From Variovorax ginsengisoli (GTDB lineage Bacteria; Pseudomonadota; Gammaproteobacteria; Burkholderiales; Burkholderiaceae_C), in the NCBI RefSeq assembly GCF_030486595.1, contig NZ_JAUJZH010000009.1, forward strand, positions 186,001 to 250,000: DNA of 64,000 nucleotides. The letters run 5' to 3'. Under the pieces are notes generated by a model. It made no database searches. It saw only the letters and a program-made list of their open reading frames with translations, and was not told where the DNA came from. Below are positions 55,052 to 64,000 of the stretch, in pieces (positions within the stretch are counted from its first letter, which is position 1; every line of letters begins with the position of its first letter). Position numbers and translations under genes: made by a program.

Positions 55052-55912
55052 GTGTCCACTCGCAAGCAACTCAGATCGCTGGTCGAAGCCCGTCGCGGCG
55101 TGATCGTCCCGGGCGCCTTCAACGCGCTGTCCGCCAGGGTCATCGAAGACCTGGGGTACGAAGCCATCTACGTCACGGGCGCCGGCGTCACCAACATGTG
55201 GTTCGGCATGCCGGACCAGGGCTTCATGGGCCTGCACGAGATCGCGGACCACACCGCGCGCATCCGCGATGCGGTCGAGCTGCCCCTCATCGTCGACGCC
55301 GACACCGGCTTCGGCAACGCGCTCAACGTGCGTCACACCGTGCGTGTGCTCGAGCGGGCCGGCGCCGACTGCATCCAGCTCGAGGACCAGCTGGCGCCCA
55401 AGCGCTGCGGCCACTTCTCGGGCAAGGAAGTCATTTCCACCGAGGAGGCGGTGAGCAAGATCAAGGCGGCGGTCGATGCGCGGCACGATCCGGACTTTTT
55501 GATCATGGCGCGCACCGACGCCTGCGCCACGCAGGGTTTCGAGGCCGCCCTCGAACGCGCCCAGTTGTTCGCGCAGGCGGGTGCCGACATCCTGTTCGTC
55601 GAGGCTGTCACCACCGCGGAAGAGATCCGCGCGCTGCCGGGGCGATTGGGCAAGCCGCAGCTGATGAACATGGTGATCGGCGGCAAGACGCCGATCGTCG
55701 GCGCCGACGAGCTGGGCCGCCTCGGCTACGGCATCGTGCTCTACGCCAATGCGGCGCTGCAGGGTGCGGTGGCGGGCATGCAGAAGGCGCTGACGGTGCT
55801 GCGCGATGCCAGGCGCGTCGACGAGGACCCGGCGCTGGTCGTGCCGTTCGCGGAGCGGCAGCGCCTGGTCGGCAAGCCGGTCTGGGATGCGCTGGAAAAG
55901 CGCTACACCTGA
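55052..55912 (+). CDS. prpB: Methylisocitrate lyase
   Basis: 286 residues from GTG 55052, with AGGAG at 55039-55043. Isocitrate-lyase/PEP-mutase barrel: GAFNALSARVIEDLGYEAIY, LPLIVDADTGFGNALNVRHT, and the catalytic-cysteine loop LAPKRCGHFSGKEV (KRCGH where most PrpB have KKCGH). Cleaves methylisocitrate to pyruvate and succinate. In many genomes prpB leads the operon; here it is last. Confidence 0.93.
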   Translation: MSTRKQLRSLVEARRGVIVPGAFNALSARVIEDLGYEAIYVTGAGVTNMWFGMPDQGFMGLHEIADHTARIRDAVELPLIVDADTGFGNALNVRHTVRVLERAGADCIQLEDQLAPKRCGHFSGKEVISTEEAVSKIKAAVDARHDPDFLIMARTDACATQGFEAALERAQLFAQAGADILFVEAVTTAEEIRALPGRLGKPQLMNMVIGGKTPIVGADELGRLGYGIVLYANAALQGAVAGMQKALTVLRDARRVDEDPALVVPFAERQRLVGKPVWDALEKRYT

Positions 55913-55967
55913 TCGCCCGCGCGGATCGCGGTCGTGGGCTCGATGGGCCCGCCGCCGCGCAACGGCG

Positions 55968-57260
55968 TCAGAGCAGAGGGTAGGGCTGGTCGTCCGGTGT
56001 GCCGAGTGCCAACTCGCGATAGAAGTCCCAGCCCCGCTCGCCGGCGTAGGTGCCTCGGTCCCGCTCGGCGAGGTAGCGCACGATGTCGAAGTGGTTGAGC
56101 CTGCCGTCGACCGGTTCCATGTCCAGCTGCGCCGTGCCGCGGATGTGCGACATGACGGATCGCGCCATCAGCATGAAAGCCCAGGGCGCGGCGCCGATGC
56201 CATCCAGTCCCACGCCCGGAAAATAGAGGTCCGGCGCATCCAGGCTGCGGAAGATGCAGGCGCAGCGCGAGGCCAGTTCGGCGACGGTTCGCACGCGTGC
56301 AATGCGCGGCTCTTCGAAGTACGAGAGGTCGGTCTGGTAGCCCGTGCCCCAGAGGAGCACGTCCCCCGCGAGCCGCGTGCCGTCCGACAGCGTCACGTGG
56401 CGCCCCTCGATCTTCTCGACGCTGCCCGGATACCGCTCCAACTCGGCAAAGCTGGCCAGCATGCGTGCGCGGCCGGGTATGAGCTGGTCTTGCCGCACGT
56501 CCAGCAAGCGCTGGGGTCGGATCGACTGGATGCCGAACTTCTCGTAGCGGGACAGCAGGTCGGCGCCGATCGTCTCGTTCTGCTGCGTGACGGTCATGCC
56601 GCTCGCCTGCATCTTCGCGTAGGGCCGCACGCTGCCGGCGATCGCCTTCGGCTTTCCGGTCGGCGTGAACCAGCGCAAGCCCCGGTACACCCATGCGATC
56701 CGGCGCGCCTTGTGCTCCAGGCACAGGTCCAGCAAGTCGAAGGCCGAGGCGCCGCCGCCGACCACGATCACTTCGCGTCCGGTGAGCTCGGTCGGGTCGC
56801 GCAGGGCGCTGGAGTGCAGCTCTCGCCATTCGCTGTCGCGACGAATCGCATCGGGTATGGCGGGCGTGTTGTGGCCCCCGGTGGCCGCCACCAGATGACG
56901 CGCCCGCACCGTGCCGCGTGGCGTATCGAGCTCCCAGCATGTGTCGGTGTAACGCGCACGAGACACCGGGCTGTCGAACCGGATACGGTCTGCCAGTTCG
57001 AAGCGCTCGACCCATGCCTCTATGTTGGCGAGGATGCACGGCTGCTTCGGGCCACCCAGCGGCAGATCGCCGACGGTCCAGTCGGCCGGGCTGATCTGGA
57101 TGTCCTGCCACGCCGGAAGCTGGCGCCACAGGCCGCCGACGCCGTCCTGCTTCTCGAGCAGCAGCGTATCGAGGCCCGCCTGCCGGGCGTAGTGCAGGTG
57201 GATGACGCCGGCGACCCCTCCGCCGACGATGGCCAGGTCGAGCAATGGGGTGGCTTGCAT
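55968..57260 (-). CDS. Flavin-dependent monooxygenase-like NAD(P)/FAD protein
   Basis: 430 residues. FAD Rossmann motif LLDLAIVGGGVAGVIHLHYA, LLLEKQDGVGGLWRQLPAWQ, and a second dinucleotide motif TGREVIVVGGGASAFDLLDL for NAD(P). ATGGHNTPAIP and VLLWGTGYQTDLSYF match the FMO/Baeyer-Villiger group. The strict FxGxxxHxxxW fingerprint is not seen, so the reaction is open. Convergent with prpB (55 bp) and divergent from the SlyB-like gene. Confidence 0.85.
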   Translation of the reverse strand: MQATPLLDLAIVGGGVAGVIHLHYARQAGLDTLLLEKQDGVGGLWRQLPAWQDIQISPADWTVGDLPLGGPKQPCILANIEAWVERFELADRIRFDSPVSRARYTDTCWELDTPRGTVRARHLVAATGGHNTPAIPDAIRRDSEWRELHSSALRDPTELTGREVIVVGGGASAFDLLDLCLEHKARRIAWVYRGLRWFTPTGKPKAIAGSVRPYAKMQASGMTVTQQNETIGADLLSRYEKFGIQSIRPQRLLDVRQDQLIPGRARMLASFAELERYPGSVEKIEGRHVTLSDGTRLAGDVLLWGTGYQTDLSYFEEPRIARVRTVAELASRCACIFRSLDAPDLYFPGVGLDGIGAAPWAFMLMARSVMSHIRGTAQLDMEPVDGRLNHFDIVRYLAERDRGTYAGERGWDFYRELALGTPDDQPYPLL

Positions 57261-57540
57261 GGATGCTCCTCCTCATGGCCCAGGGGCGCGGTGCACGGAG
57301 GGAGATCGCCTGGCAGCCGAGTGGCGCGATGATGCGCCCGATGTTCGAGGCGTGGCAATAGCGGGCCTGGAACGGCCGCCAACGGCGACGACGGAGGCAC
57401 GCGCGAAATTGCCCCTAAGTGCAGTAGACGGCGTCGTGGAAGCAGCACATAGTGCGCGCACGAGGCTGGCGAATCTGTCTTCGTCGTCTCCCGAGCCCGA
57501 TCCGCATCGGTTTCATCCACCCTGTACCGGAGTCCAATTC

Positions 57541-57984
57541 ATGAAAGTGCGCCTCTTCTCCTTGTTTTCCGCATTTGCAATGGCTGTCCTTCTCACCGCT
57601 TGCGCCGCACCGGGATCGCAGCAAGGGTCGGTGACGATCCGGCAAGGCAAGATCGAGCAGATCGCGCCAACGGAGATTCCCACCTCTCACCATACGGGTG
57701 TGGGTGCCGTGCTCGGCGGGCTCGCCGGGGTGGGCATCGGCAGCCTGATCGGCGGGGGTACCGGCCGCGATGTCGCCATGGTGGTGGGCGCGATCGGCGG
57801 CAGCGTCGCGGGCAGCCAGATCGCCGAGCGCTACAGCAAGCCGCTGGAAGGCCAGCAGATCTTCGTTCGCACCGACAGCGGTGTGCTGGTCGAAGTGACG
57901 CAGCCGGTGACCCCCGGCCTGCGAGTGGGCCAGCGGGTCTTCATCCAGGGCAACGGCGAGGGCGCTCGCGTGGTGCCTCAGTGA
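57541..57984 (+). CDS. SlyB-like glycine-zipper outer-membrane lipoprotein
   Basis: 147 residues. Lipoprotein signal RLFSLFSAFAMAVLLTAC, Cys20. Glycine zipper at about 55-97 (GVGAVLGGLAGVGIGSLIGG, VVGAIGGSVAGSQIAERYS), then a small beta domain QIFVRTDSGVLVEVTQPVTP and VGQRVFIQGNGEGARV, as in SlyB/Pcp. Supports envelope integrity under Mg2+ limitation or stress in relatives. The 280-bp region upstream (57261-57540) shows no motif I can name. Confidence 0.92.
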   Translation: MKVRLFSLFSAFAMAVLLTACAAPGSQQGSVTIRQGKIEQIAPTEIPTSHHTGVGAVLGGLAGVGIGSLIGGGTGRDVAMVVGAIGGSVAGSQIAERYSKPLEGQQIFVRTDSGVLVEVTQPVTPGLRVGQRVFIQGNGEGARVVPQ

Positions 57985-58059
57985 AGCTGCCTGAATGAAG
58001 CTGCCGCGGTGTGAGTCGCTCTCACGCAGGCGGCCGCGCGGCTTCGCGTCCGGTCCGCG

Positions 58060-60594
58060 TCAGCCCGACGGCAGCAGCTGCCCGACCGTGGCCGACGGCG
58101 GACCCATGGCCGCCGGCGCCGGCACCATCTCGCCCCATTGCGCGGCCAAGGCCTGCAGGGCCTGCATCAGGTCCTTGGCCATGGCTTCCAGCAGGCGAAC
58201 CTCGCTCTGGCTGAGCGCGCGGGGTTCGACATCCAGCAGGCACAGCGTTCCCAGCACGTGGCCGCCCGGTCCGCGCAACGGCGCGCCCGCATAGAAGCGC
58301 AGTCCCTTGCCCTGCAGCGCGGGGTTGCCGGCGAAGCGCAGGTCCCTCGACGCATCGGGCACCACCAGGGTCTGGGCGTTCGCGACCACATGGCCGCACA
58401 TCGACAGCTCGCGCGGCATGCCGAGGTCGTCGCCGCGCAGCGGCGCGGCATCCGGGCTGGCCGGCAAACGCAACTCGCCGTAGGCGCCGCGCACCTCCTG
58501 CGTGCTCTCCTCGATCAGCGACACCATGGCCATCGGCACGTCGAACACGTCGGCCGCGCGCTGCGTGGCGGCATCGAAGAGCTCCTTTGCGCGCGGATCG
58601 AGCGCGCCGCTGGCACGCAGGGCATGGAGCCTTTCGGCATCCGCTTCGGGGCGCGCCGCCTGCATGAAGCCCTCGGTCGGCTGCATGCCGGTCAGTGCGG
58701 CGATCGCGACCACCGCCTCGCCGATCGAGGTGACGACGCCGTCCGCGCCGAGGTTGCGGATCGCCTCCTCGCCCAACAGCTCCGGTGGCGCGTTCCACAG
58801 GCCGAGCACGACCCGCGTGCCGGGCCAGCGACGCTTCAGCCGCCGGCAGAAGTGGCGCGCCGCAACCTGCGGATCGGGGCTGAAGTACGAGATGCACACG
58901 CACTGCACGCCGCCCAGGTCGAGCCCCGCGATGAAGTCCGCGTTGACCGCGCCGGCCCCGTGCGGCAGGGCGACGCAGCCCTGCATCGACAGGGCATGCG
59001 CCAGCATGCGCGCCGCCAGGGTATCGACTTCCCATTTGCCCCCGATGCACACCACCGCGGCGGGCACGGAGGCCGCTTGCGGTTCGGGATGAAGCTCTCG
59101 CATCTCGTCGATCAGGGCCTCGATGCCGATCACCACGCGATGCCGGTGCTCGGCACGCGCCACGTTGGCGTGATCGCTCGAGGCCATGCGCAGCACCTGC
59201 AGCCCGGTCTCGTTGTAGAAGCCGAGCACGTTGTGGTCGGCGACCTGGTCGGTCGCGAGTTCGATGGCTTCCTCGACATCGTCGGCGATCAGGCGCTGGT
59301 AGATGCGCGTCGGCGCGTCGAGGGCGGGCTGGCTCCCGAGCAGGACGTCCAGGAAGCGCAGCCGTGGCAGGTGCCGGCCGATGACCATCAGGCAGACCGT
59401 CAACGGCGTCGACATGATGAGACCCAGAGGGCCCCACAGCGCGGTCCAGAAAGTCGCCGCGACCATCAGCGACATGGCCGAGAGTCCGGTGCTCGCGCCG
59501 TACAGCCAGGGCTCGATCACGTTGTTGCTCAGCATCTCGAGCGCGATGATGAGACCGATGGTCCACAGCACCATGCTCCAGCCGGGATCAACCGCGAAGG
59601 CCAGCGCGATCGGGAACACGGCGGAGATCATCGGACCCACGTACGGAACGAAGCGCATCACCGCCGCCACCGCGCCCCAGAGCATCGCGCCCGGCACGCC
59701 GATGAACCACAGGCCGAGCGCCATCGGCACGCCATAGCTGAAATTCACCACCAGCTGCATCGTGAGGTATTTGCTGATGCGCTGGCCGGCCTCGTCCATG
59801 GCATCGGTCGAACGATGCAGGCTGCCTCCCCAGAGCCGAACCAGGCGATCGCGCAGGTCCAGCCGATCCAGCAGGATCAGCACCACGAAGACCAGCACGA
59901 TGCCCGCGGTCGCCAGCGGCGCGCTCGCCATCTCGAGCAACGAGATGCCTTGCTGGAAGGACGAGGGCGTCTTCTCGACCAGCTGCACGGCTTGCGCCGG
60001 CGCGGGCGCCGTGCTGCCGGTGGCGCCCCTGGCGCCCGCGCGAGCCGGGGCCGGGGCTGGCGGTGCGTCCTCGACCTCCTTCTTGAAGGTGTCGAAGGTC
60101 TTGATGACGCCGTCGAACATCCCTGGGCCGCTGGCCCGGGCGCGAAGCTCGCTGAGCTTGGTCTTGATGTTGTTCTGGTAGGTCGGAAGCTCGGCGCTCA
60201 GGGTACTGACCTGACTGCCGAGCAGCAGGCCCGCCATGCCCATCGTGCCGAGGGCCAGCAGCACCACGAGCATCACCGCGGGCGCGCGCGGCAGGCCCAG
60301 CCGCTTGAGGCGCATCACGAGCGGGTCGAGCACGAAGCCCAGCAGGAAGGCGAGGGCCAGCGGCATCAGGATGTCGCGGCCGAAATAGAGGGCCGCGATC
60401 ACCACCGTTGCCGTCACCGCGCCGGCCATGGTCCTCAGTTCCGGCACCAGCGAGACCAGGGCGAGGGCGGTGGAAGGCGCGGCGGCGTCCGGTGCCGCGC
60501 TCGCGGCGGCAGCGTGCTCAGGGCCCGCGCCCGACTCTCGCGAAGGGTAGGCGGCCGGCCGCGCCCCTGGCTTCAAAGTTGGCTCGACAGCCAT
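58060..60594 (-). CDS. AI-2E family permease fused to B12-binding-like and GAF domains
   Basis: 844 residues from ATG 60594. Residues about 55-410 are an AI-2E/PerM permease with 7-8 helices (YFGRDILMPLALAFLLGFVL, AAVMRFVPYVGPMISAVFPI, NNVIEPWLYG) and a Pro/Ala-rich loop near 178-200. Residues about 425-505 form a helical cap (YQRLIADDVEEAIELATDQV) and 510-635 a Rossmann-like domain like the cobalamin-binding module but without the DxHxxG His. Residues about 660-820 are a GAF domain (DVFDVPMAMVSLIEESTQEV, YAGAPLRGPGGHVLGTLCLL). Overlaps the PLD gene by 22 bp. Suggests ligand-gated export; inference. Confidence 0.85.
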   Translation of the reverse strand: MAVEPTLKPGARPAAYPSRESGAGPEHAAAASAAPDAAAPSTALALVSLVPELRTMAGAVTATVVIAALYFGRDILMPLALAFLLGFVLDPLVMRLKRLGLPRAPAVMLVVLLALGTMGMAGLLLGSQVSTLSAELPTYQNNIKTKLSELRARASGPGMFDGVIKTFDTFKKEVEDAPPAPAPARAGARGATGSTAPAPAQAVQLVEKTPSSFQQGISLLEMASAPLATAGIVLVFVVLILLDRLDLRDRLVRLWGGSLHRSTDAMDEAGQRISKYLTMQLVVNFSYGVPMALGLWFIGVPGAMLWGAVAAVMRFVPYVGPMISAVFPIALAFAVDPGWSMVLWTIGLIIALEMLSNNVIEPWLYGASTGLSAMSLMVAATFWTALWGPLGLIMSTPLTVCLMVIGRHLPRLRFLDVLLGSQPALDAPTRIYQRLIADDVEEAIELATDQVADHNVLGFYNETGLQVLRMASSDHANVARAEHRHRVVIGIEALIDEMRELHPEPQAASVPAAVVCIGGKWEVDTLAARMLAHALSMQGCVALPHGAGAVNADFIAGLDLGGVQCVCISYFSPDPQVAARHFCRRLKRRWPGTRVVLGLWNAPPELLGEEAIRNLGADGVVTSIGEAVVAIAALTGMQPTEGFMQAARPEADAERLHALRASGALDPRAKELFDAATQRAADVFDVPMAMVSLIEESTQEVRGAYGELRLPASPDAAPLRGDDLGMPRELSMCGHVVANAQTLVVPDASRDLRFAGNPALQGKGLRFYAGAPLRGPGGHVLGTLCLLDVEPRALSQSEVRLLEAMAKDLMQALQALAAQWGEMVPAPAAMGPPSATVGQLLPSG

Positions 60595-61847
60595 GCTGCG
60601 ACGTGCTCCATGGCTTTCTCCGTGAGAGGACGGTCTCGCCACGCCGCCAGCGTGAGCTGTCTGGATTGCTTCAGGTCCGCCTCGAACTGCGCGGTCTGTG
60701 CCGCCGCGAAATCCTCGTCGTAGATGTTCAGGTTGGCTTCGTCGTTGAGCCTGAAGGAGCGGTTGTCGAAGTTCGTGGAGCCGACCGAGACCAGCAGGCC
60801 GTCGACTGTGAAGACCTTGCAATGGAACATCGTCGGCTGGTACTCGCTCATCTGCGCGCCCGCCTCCAGCAGCGGTCCCCACGAAGCCCTCGATGCCCCG
60901 CGGACCGTCTGCGAATCGATGATGGGTCCCGGCGTGATGATGCGCACGCGCACCCCGCGCCGCATGGCGGCCACCAGCGCGCCCACTGTCAGGTCGTCGG
61001 GCACGAAGTACGCGCTCGACAGGTCGATGGTCCGTGTCGCCGCGGCGATCGACAGCAGGTACATGAGGTGCATGCTCTCGCTGCCGCCGGACGGCGAGCT
61101 GCTGAACATCTGGGCGCGTCCCTCGCCCACGGGTTCGATCGGCGGGAAGTAGCGTCGGCCATGGAGGACGTCGCCCGAGACCTTGACCCAGTTGTCCATG
61201 AAGACAGCCTGCATCTGAGCGACCACCGGCCCCTCGACCTTGAAGTGGGAGTCGCGCCAGTGCTCGGCGTCCTGCGCGCTGCCGGTCCAGTTCGGCGCGA
61301 TGCCGACGCCCCCTGTGAAGCCGATGCGTCCGTCGACGACCAGCAGCTTGCGGTGGGTGCGGTTGTTCATGCGGGTGATGTCGTACCAGACGGGCTTGTG
61401 GAACTTCCGGATCTCGACGCCCGCATCCTCCATCTCGCGCAGGAATGCCTCGTCCACCTTGGCGCTGCCGAGCCAGTCCAGCAGCACATGCACCTTGACC
61501 CCCGCCCGGGCCCTTTCGGCGAGGGCGTCGGCGAAAGCCTTGCCGATGTCGCCGGACCAGTAGATGTAGGTCTCGAAGGTGATGCTCTGCCGTGCCCCGC
61601 GAATGGCGGCCAGCATCGGGGGAAAGATCTGGTCCCCGTTGTAGAGGGCCTCGAAGCGATTGCCGTGCGTGATCGGGGGACCCAGCATGACGCCCAGCAC
61701 GTGTTGGTACTGCGGATCGTGCAGCGCGTACTCGCGCCTTACCTGCTCGTCGAGCTTTTTCTCGCCGCTGCGGAAGTTGAGGACGAGCAGCGTGGCGGCC
61801 AGCGTGAGGACGAAGGTCCAGCCGATGGCTTTCAGGTGGCGGCGCAT
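60573..61847 (-). CDS. Phospholipase D-family protein (cardiolipin synthase-like)
   Basis: 424 residues from ATG 61847 (MRRHLKAIGWTFVLTLAATL); a TTG at 61904 is in frame but less likely. One N-terminal membrane helix (about 6-25), then two HKD motifs: HRKLLVVDGRIGFTGGVG and HCKVFTVDGLLVSVGSTNFD, each with HxKxxxxD. TFETYIYWSGDIGKAFADAL is the usual preceding strand-helix. Likely joins phosphatidyl groups in the inner membrane. Coupled to the AI-2E-like gene by a 22-bp overlap. Confidence 0.92.
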   Translation of the reverse strand: MRRHLKAIGWTFVLTLAATLLVLNFRSGEKKLDEQVRREYALHDPQYQHVLGVMLGPPITHGNRFEALYNGDQIFPPMLAAIRGARQSITFETYIYWSGDIGKAFADALAERARAGVKVHVLLDWLGSAKVDEAFLREMEDAGVEIRKFHKPVWYDITRMNNRTHRKLLVVDGRIGFTGGVGIAPNWTGSAQDAEHWRDSHFKVEGPVVAQMQAVFMDNWVKVSGDVLHGRRYFPPIEPVGEGRAQMFSSSPSGGSESMHLMYLLSIAAATRTIDLSSAYFVPDDLTVGALVAAMRRGVRVRIITPGPIIDSQTVRGASRASWGPLLEAGAQMSEYQPTMFHCKVFTVDGLLVSVGSTNFDNRSFRLNDEANLNIYDEDFAAAQTAQFEADLKQSRQLTLAAWRDRPLTEKAMEHVAAWLSSQL

Positions 61848-62001
61848 GCGGCCCTGTCGCGCGTGTCGAAAGTTGACAAGAGGTACTCCGTTGGCTTGGA
61901 CCAAGCCGTGCGAGGTATGTTGGCGCCAGGCGCCCTGCGCGCGAATCGTCCTCGGGAGTCAACTCATGTAGGCCGGCGAGCCGACCCGTCGAGGGCCCCC
62001 G

Positions 62002-63252
62002 TCAGCCCGCGCCCTTGTCCAGCTTCAGGAACAGGTCCCGGTCGGGCGCGAAGTTGGCATGCAGCGGCAGCAGCGCACCGCCGAGCGCGCGGGCGTCCGA
62101 GCCGGTGGTGCCGGGCAGCAGCTGCGGGCATTCGACGCCTTCCCAGCTGTAGCGGCTGCGCGCGGCCGACACCGCGTCGAGCAGCGCCTCGAGCAACTCG
62201 CGGCTGAACGAGCCGTCGATGATCACGCCTTCGAGATCGAGCAGGCAGGCGGCGTCGTGGATCGCCAGCACGATCGCGGGTGCGGCCTCGTCCAGCCAGG
62301 CTTGCGTGATCGGCTGCCACGGCGCCTCCAGCGCCCGCCGGTCGGACACCGCGTCCGGGTCCAGCCCGGCTTGTTCGAAGCGCCGCTCCAGCATGATCAG
62401 CGAGGCCACGCTGAGCAGTTGCGGCGGCGGCGCGGTGTCGCCCGGCATCGCCCGGTGCAGGGCCAGCGAGCCGATCGCGCCTGCGTTGCCGTTGAGTCCG
62501 CCGCGAAGGTGGCTGTCGATCACCAGTCCACCGCCGACGAAGGTGTCGACGAAGATGTAGACGAAGCTGCGCACGCTGCGTCCGCGCCCGGCCACCAGTT
62601 CGGCCACGCAGGCGGCCGCGGTGTCCTTGACGAAGCTCACCGGCAAGGTCGACAGCGCCGCCACCCGAGCCCGGACGTCGGTGCGGTTCCAGGCCGCGGC
62701 GCGGTCGGCCTCGACGCCCAGCAATGCCTGCCAGCCGCCCAGAGACAGAGGCGCCGCGATGCCGATGCCCTGCAGCCGCTCCTGCTCGGCGGCACCCAGC
62801 AGCGCATGGAATTCGGCCAGCCGCGCGGCAATCTCGCCGAACACCGCCTCGGGTCGGGGATAGTCGTAGCTCAGGCTGCGCCGCGCCCGCACCGCGCCGG
62901 TGAAGTCGACCAGCAGCATGTCGAGGCTGCGCCGGCCGAGCTTGATGCCGATCGAGAAGGCACCGTCCGGGTTCAGCGCCAGCGGCACCGAGGGCTGGCC
63001 GACCTTTCCGCGGAGCAGGGCGCCGCGCAGCAGCAGGCCGTCGTCGATCAGCCGCTTGGTGATCAGCGAGATGGTCTGCGGCGTCAGTTTGGTCAGCCGC
63101 GCCAGCTCGGCGCCGGGCATCGGGCCGTGGTTGCGGATCGCCTGCAGCACCACTCGCTCGTTGTACTGGCGCAGGCCGCCCTGGCTCGAACCGCGCGGGC
63201 GCAGCCGGGTCGTCTCCTGCAACCCGTCGTCGGCCGAGGGCAGCGCCGTCAT
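62002..63252 (-). CDS. ROK-family transcriptional regulator
   Basis: 416 residues from ATG 63252. N-terminal winged HTH (VVLQAIRNHGPMPGAELARL, LTPQTISLITKRLIDDGLL), then a sugar-kinase-like ROK domain (AFSIGIKLGRRSLDMLLVDF, GIGIAAPLS, VDTFVGGGLVIDSHLRGGLN with GNAGAIGSLAL). The zinc-binding CxCGxxGC motif of ROK is replaced here, as in many repressor-type members. It follows the sugar ABC ATPase gene by 17 bp, so it probably regulates that transporter. Confidence 0.92.
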   Translation of the reverse strand: MTALPSADDGLQETTRLRPRGSSQGGLRQYNERVVLQAIRNHGPMPGAELARLTKLTPQTISLITKRLIDDGLLLRGALLRGKVGQPSVPLALNPDGAFSIGIKLGRRSLDMLLVDFTGAVRARRSLSYDYPRPEAVFGEIAARLAEFHALLGAAEQERLQGIGIAAPLSLGGWQALLGVEADRAAAWNRTDVRARVAALSTLPVSFVKDTAAACVAELVAGRGRSVRSFVYIFVDTFVGGGLVIDSHLRGGLNGNAGAIGSLALHRAMPGDTAPPPQLLSVASLIMLERRFEQAGLDPDAVSDRRALEAPWQPITQAWLDEAAPAIVLAIHDAACLLDLEGVIIDGSFSRELLEALLDAVSAARSRYSWEGVECPQLLPGTTGSDARALGGALLPLHANFAPDRDLFLKLDKGAG

Positions 63253-63269
63253 CGCACGCACCGCCCCGC

Positions 63270-64000
63270 TCACGCCAGGCATTCGGCGGGCAACTGCTCG
63301 GGCGGCAAGGCCCCGGTCATCACCGCGACGGTGTCGCTCATGCTGATCTTCTTCGGGTTCAGCACCGCGCCGCGCTTGCCCAGGCGGGCCACGTGGATGC
63401 GGTCGGCGATCTCGAACACGTGCGGCATGTTGTGGCTGATCAGCACCACCGGCAGGCCCTTGTCGCGCACCCGCCGGATCAGCTCGAGCACCATGTTGCC
63501 TTCCTTGACCCCGAGCGCCGCGGTCGGCTCGTCGAGGATCACGACGTGGCTCGCGAAGGCCGCCGCCCGCGCCACCGCCACGCACTGGCGCTGGCCGCCC
63601 GACAGCGTCTCGACCGCCTGCGTCATCGAGCGGATGCCGACCTTGAGGTCGTTCATGCGCGCGATGCTCTGCTCCAGCATCTTCTTCTTGTCGAGCATGC
63701 GCAGCACGTTGCCGAGGAAGCCCTCGCGCCGGATCTCGCGGCCCAGGAACAGGTTCTCGGCGATGGTCATCGCGGGCGCCACGGCCAGGTCCTGGTAGAC
63801 CGTCTCGATGCCCTCGCGGCGGGCGTCGATGGGGGCCTTGAAGTGGATCGGCTTGCCGTCCAGCAGGATCTGGCCCTCGTCGGGCACGGTGGCGCCCGAC
63901 AGGCACTTGATCAGCGAGGACTTGCCCGCGCCGTTGTCGCCGATCACGGCCAGGATCTCGCCGGCGCGCAGCTCGAAGTCGGCGCCGTCCAGCGCCGTGA
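63270..64000 (-). CDS. Sugar ABC transporter ATPase (FrcA-like), 5' end outside window
   Basis: 243 codons are visible, open to the window's right edge; single-domain sugar ATPases have about 260, so some 15-20 are missing. Walker A AVIGDNGAGKSSLIKCLSGA, Q-loop TVYQDLAVAPAMTIAENLFL, signature ETLSGGQRQCVAVARAAAFA, Walker B VVILDEPTAALGVKEG and switch His VLISHNMPHVFEIADRIHV. The single-domain form matches fructose/ribose-type FrcA rather than double RbsA. Substrate sugar unknown. Confidence 0.92.
   Translation of the reverse strand, partial: TALDGADFELRAGEILAVIGDNGAGKSSLIKCLSGATVPDEGQILLDGKPIHFKAPIDARREGIETVYQDLAVAPAMTIAENLFLGREIRREGFLGNVLRMLDKKKMLEQSIARMNDLKVGIRSMTQAVETLSGGQRQCVAVARAAAFASHVVILDEPTAALGVKEGNMVLELIRRVRDKGLPVVLISHNMPHVFEIADRIHVARLGKRGAVLNPKKISMSDTVAVMTGALPPEQLPAECLA

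Overview
The window is GC-rich, densely packed bacterial DNA with no rRNA, tRNA, CRISPR array or transposase that I could recognise. The gene families point to a beta-proteobacterium of the order Burkholderiales, most likely Comamonadaceae close to Variovorax: several Bug/TctC periplasmic binding proteins without their permeases, many LysR regulators, an acnD/prpF-type methylcitrate operon with a short-chain-acyl-CoA regulator, a FUSC/DUF1656/HlyD/NodT efflux operon, and ATGA start-stop overlaps throughout. The assignment is from gene content only.

Layout. 1-5.6 kb: a GlxA-type regulator (cut by the window edge) and an aaeXAB-like efflux operon on the minus strand. 5.8-18.6 kb: small unknown proteins, an enoyl-CoA hydratase/isomerase, an MgtC-like membrane protein, and a stress group (low-affinity iron permease-like protein, a UvrA paralogue lacking the UvrB-binding domain, DUF72, hemerythrin, divergent Ku). 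An envelope group follows: Ser/Thr kinase, OmpA-like lipoprotein, glycine-zipper/DUF2383 protein.

18.6-43.5 kb is an accessory catabolic region. A NodD-like LysR gene faces a plus-strand operon (SMP-30 lactonase, FAH hydrolase, metal-dependent cyclase, then three consecutive genes each carrying a frameshift, then an intact Bug protein). Opposite it lies a 12-gene minus-strand operon running from 39.46 kb to 27.18 kb: a Liv-type ABC importer (livKHMGF-like), amidohydrolase, old-yellow-enzyme flavin reductase, a two-subunit molybdenum hydroxylase of the IorAB type, a VOC protein, an FAD aromatic monooxygenase and a Bug protein. The content resembles pathways that import and hydroxylate N-heteroaromatic rings; the substrate is unknown. 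A broken second FAD monooxygenase gene lies between the two operons. A TetR gene is divergent from the importer, with a perfect TGATCG-GA-CGATCA palindrome between them; a related site precedes an MFS transporter gene.

43.5-64 kb is more housekeeping-like: a 27-codon ORF with a strong ribosome binding site, a quinone oxidoreductase, divergent metR/metE, the methylcitrate (propionate) operon prpC-acnD-prpF-prpB with its divergent ScfR/PccR-type regulator and a cluster of TTTGCGA-like boxes, a flavin-dependent monooxygenase-like protein, a SlyB-like lipoprotein, an unusual AI-2E permease fused to a cobalamin-binding-like region and a GAF domain, a phospholipase D-family synthase, a ROK repressor and the 3' part of a sugar ABC ATPase gene.

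No gene-free stretch exceeds about 330 bases. The longest are 43515-43843 (holding the 27-codon ORF), 57261-57540 and the divergent regions 5592-5831 and 14583-14823; apart from what is listed I see nothing definite in them.
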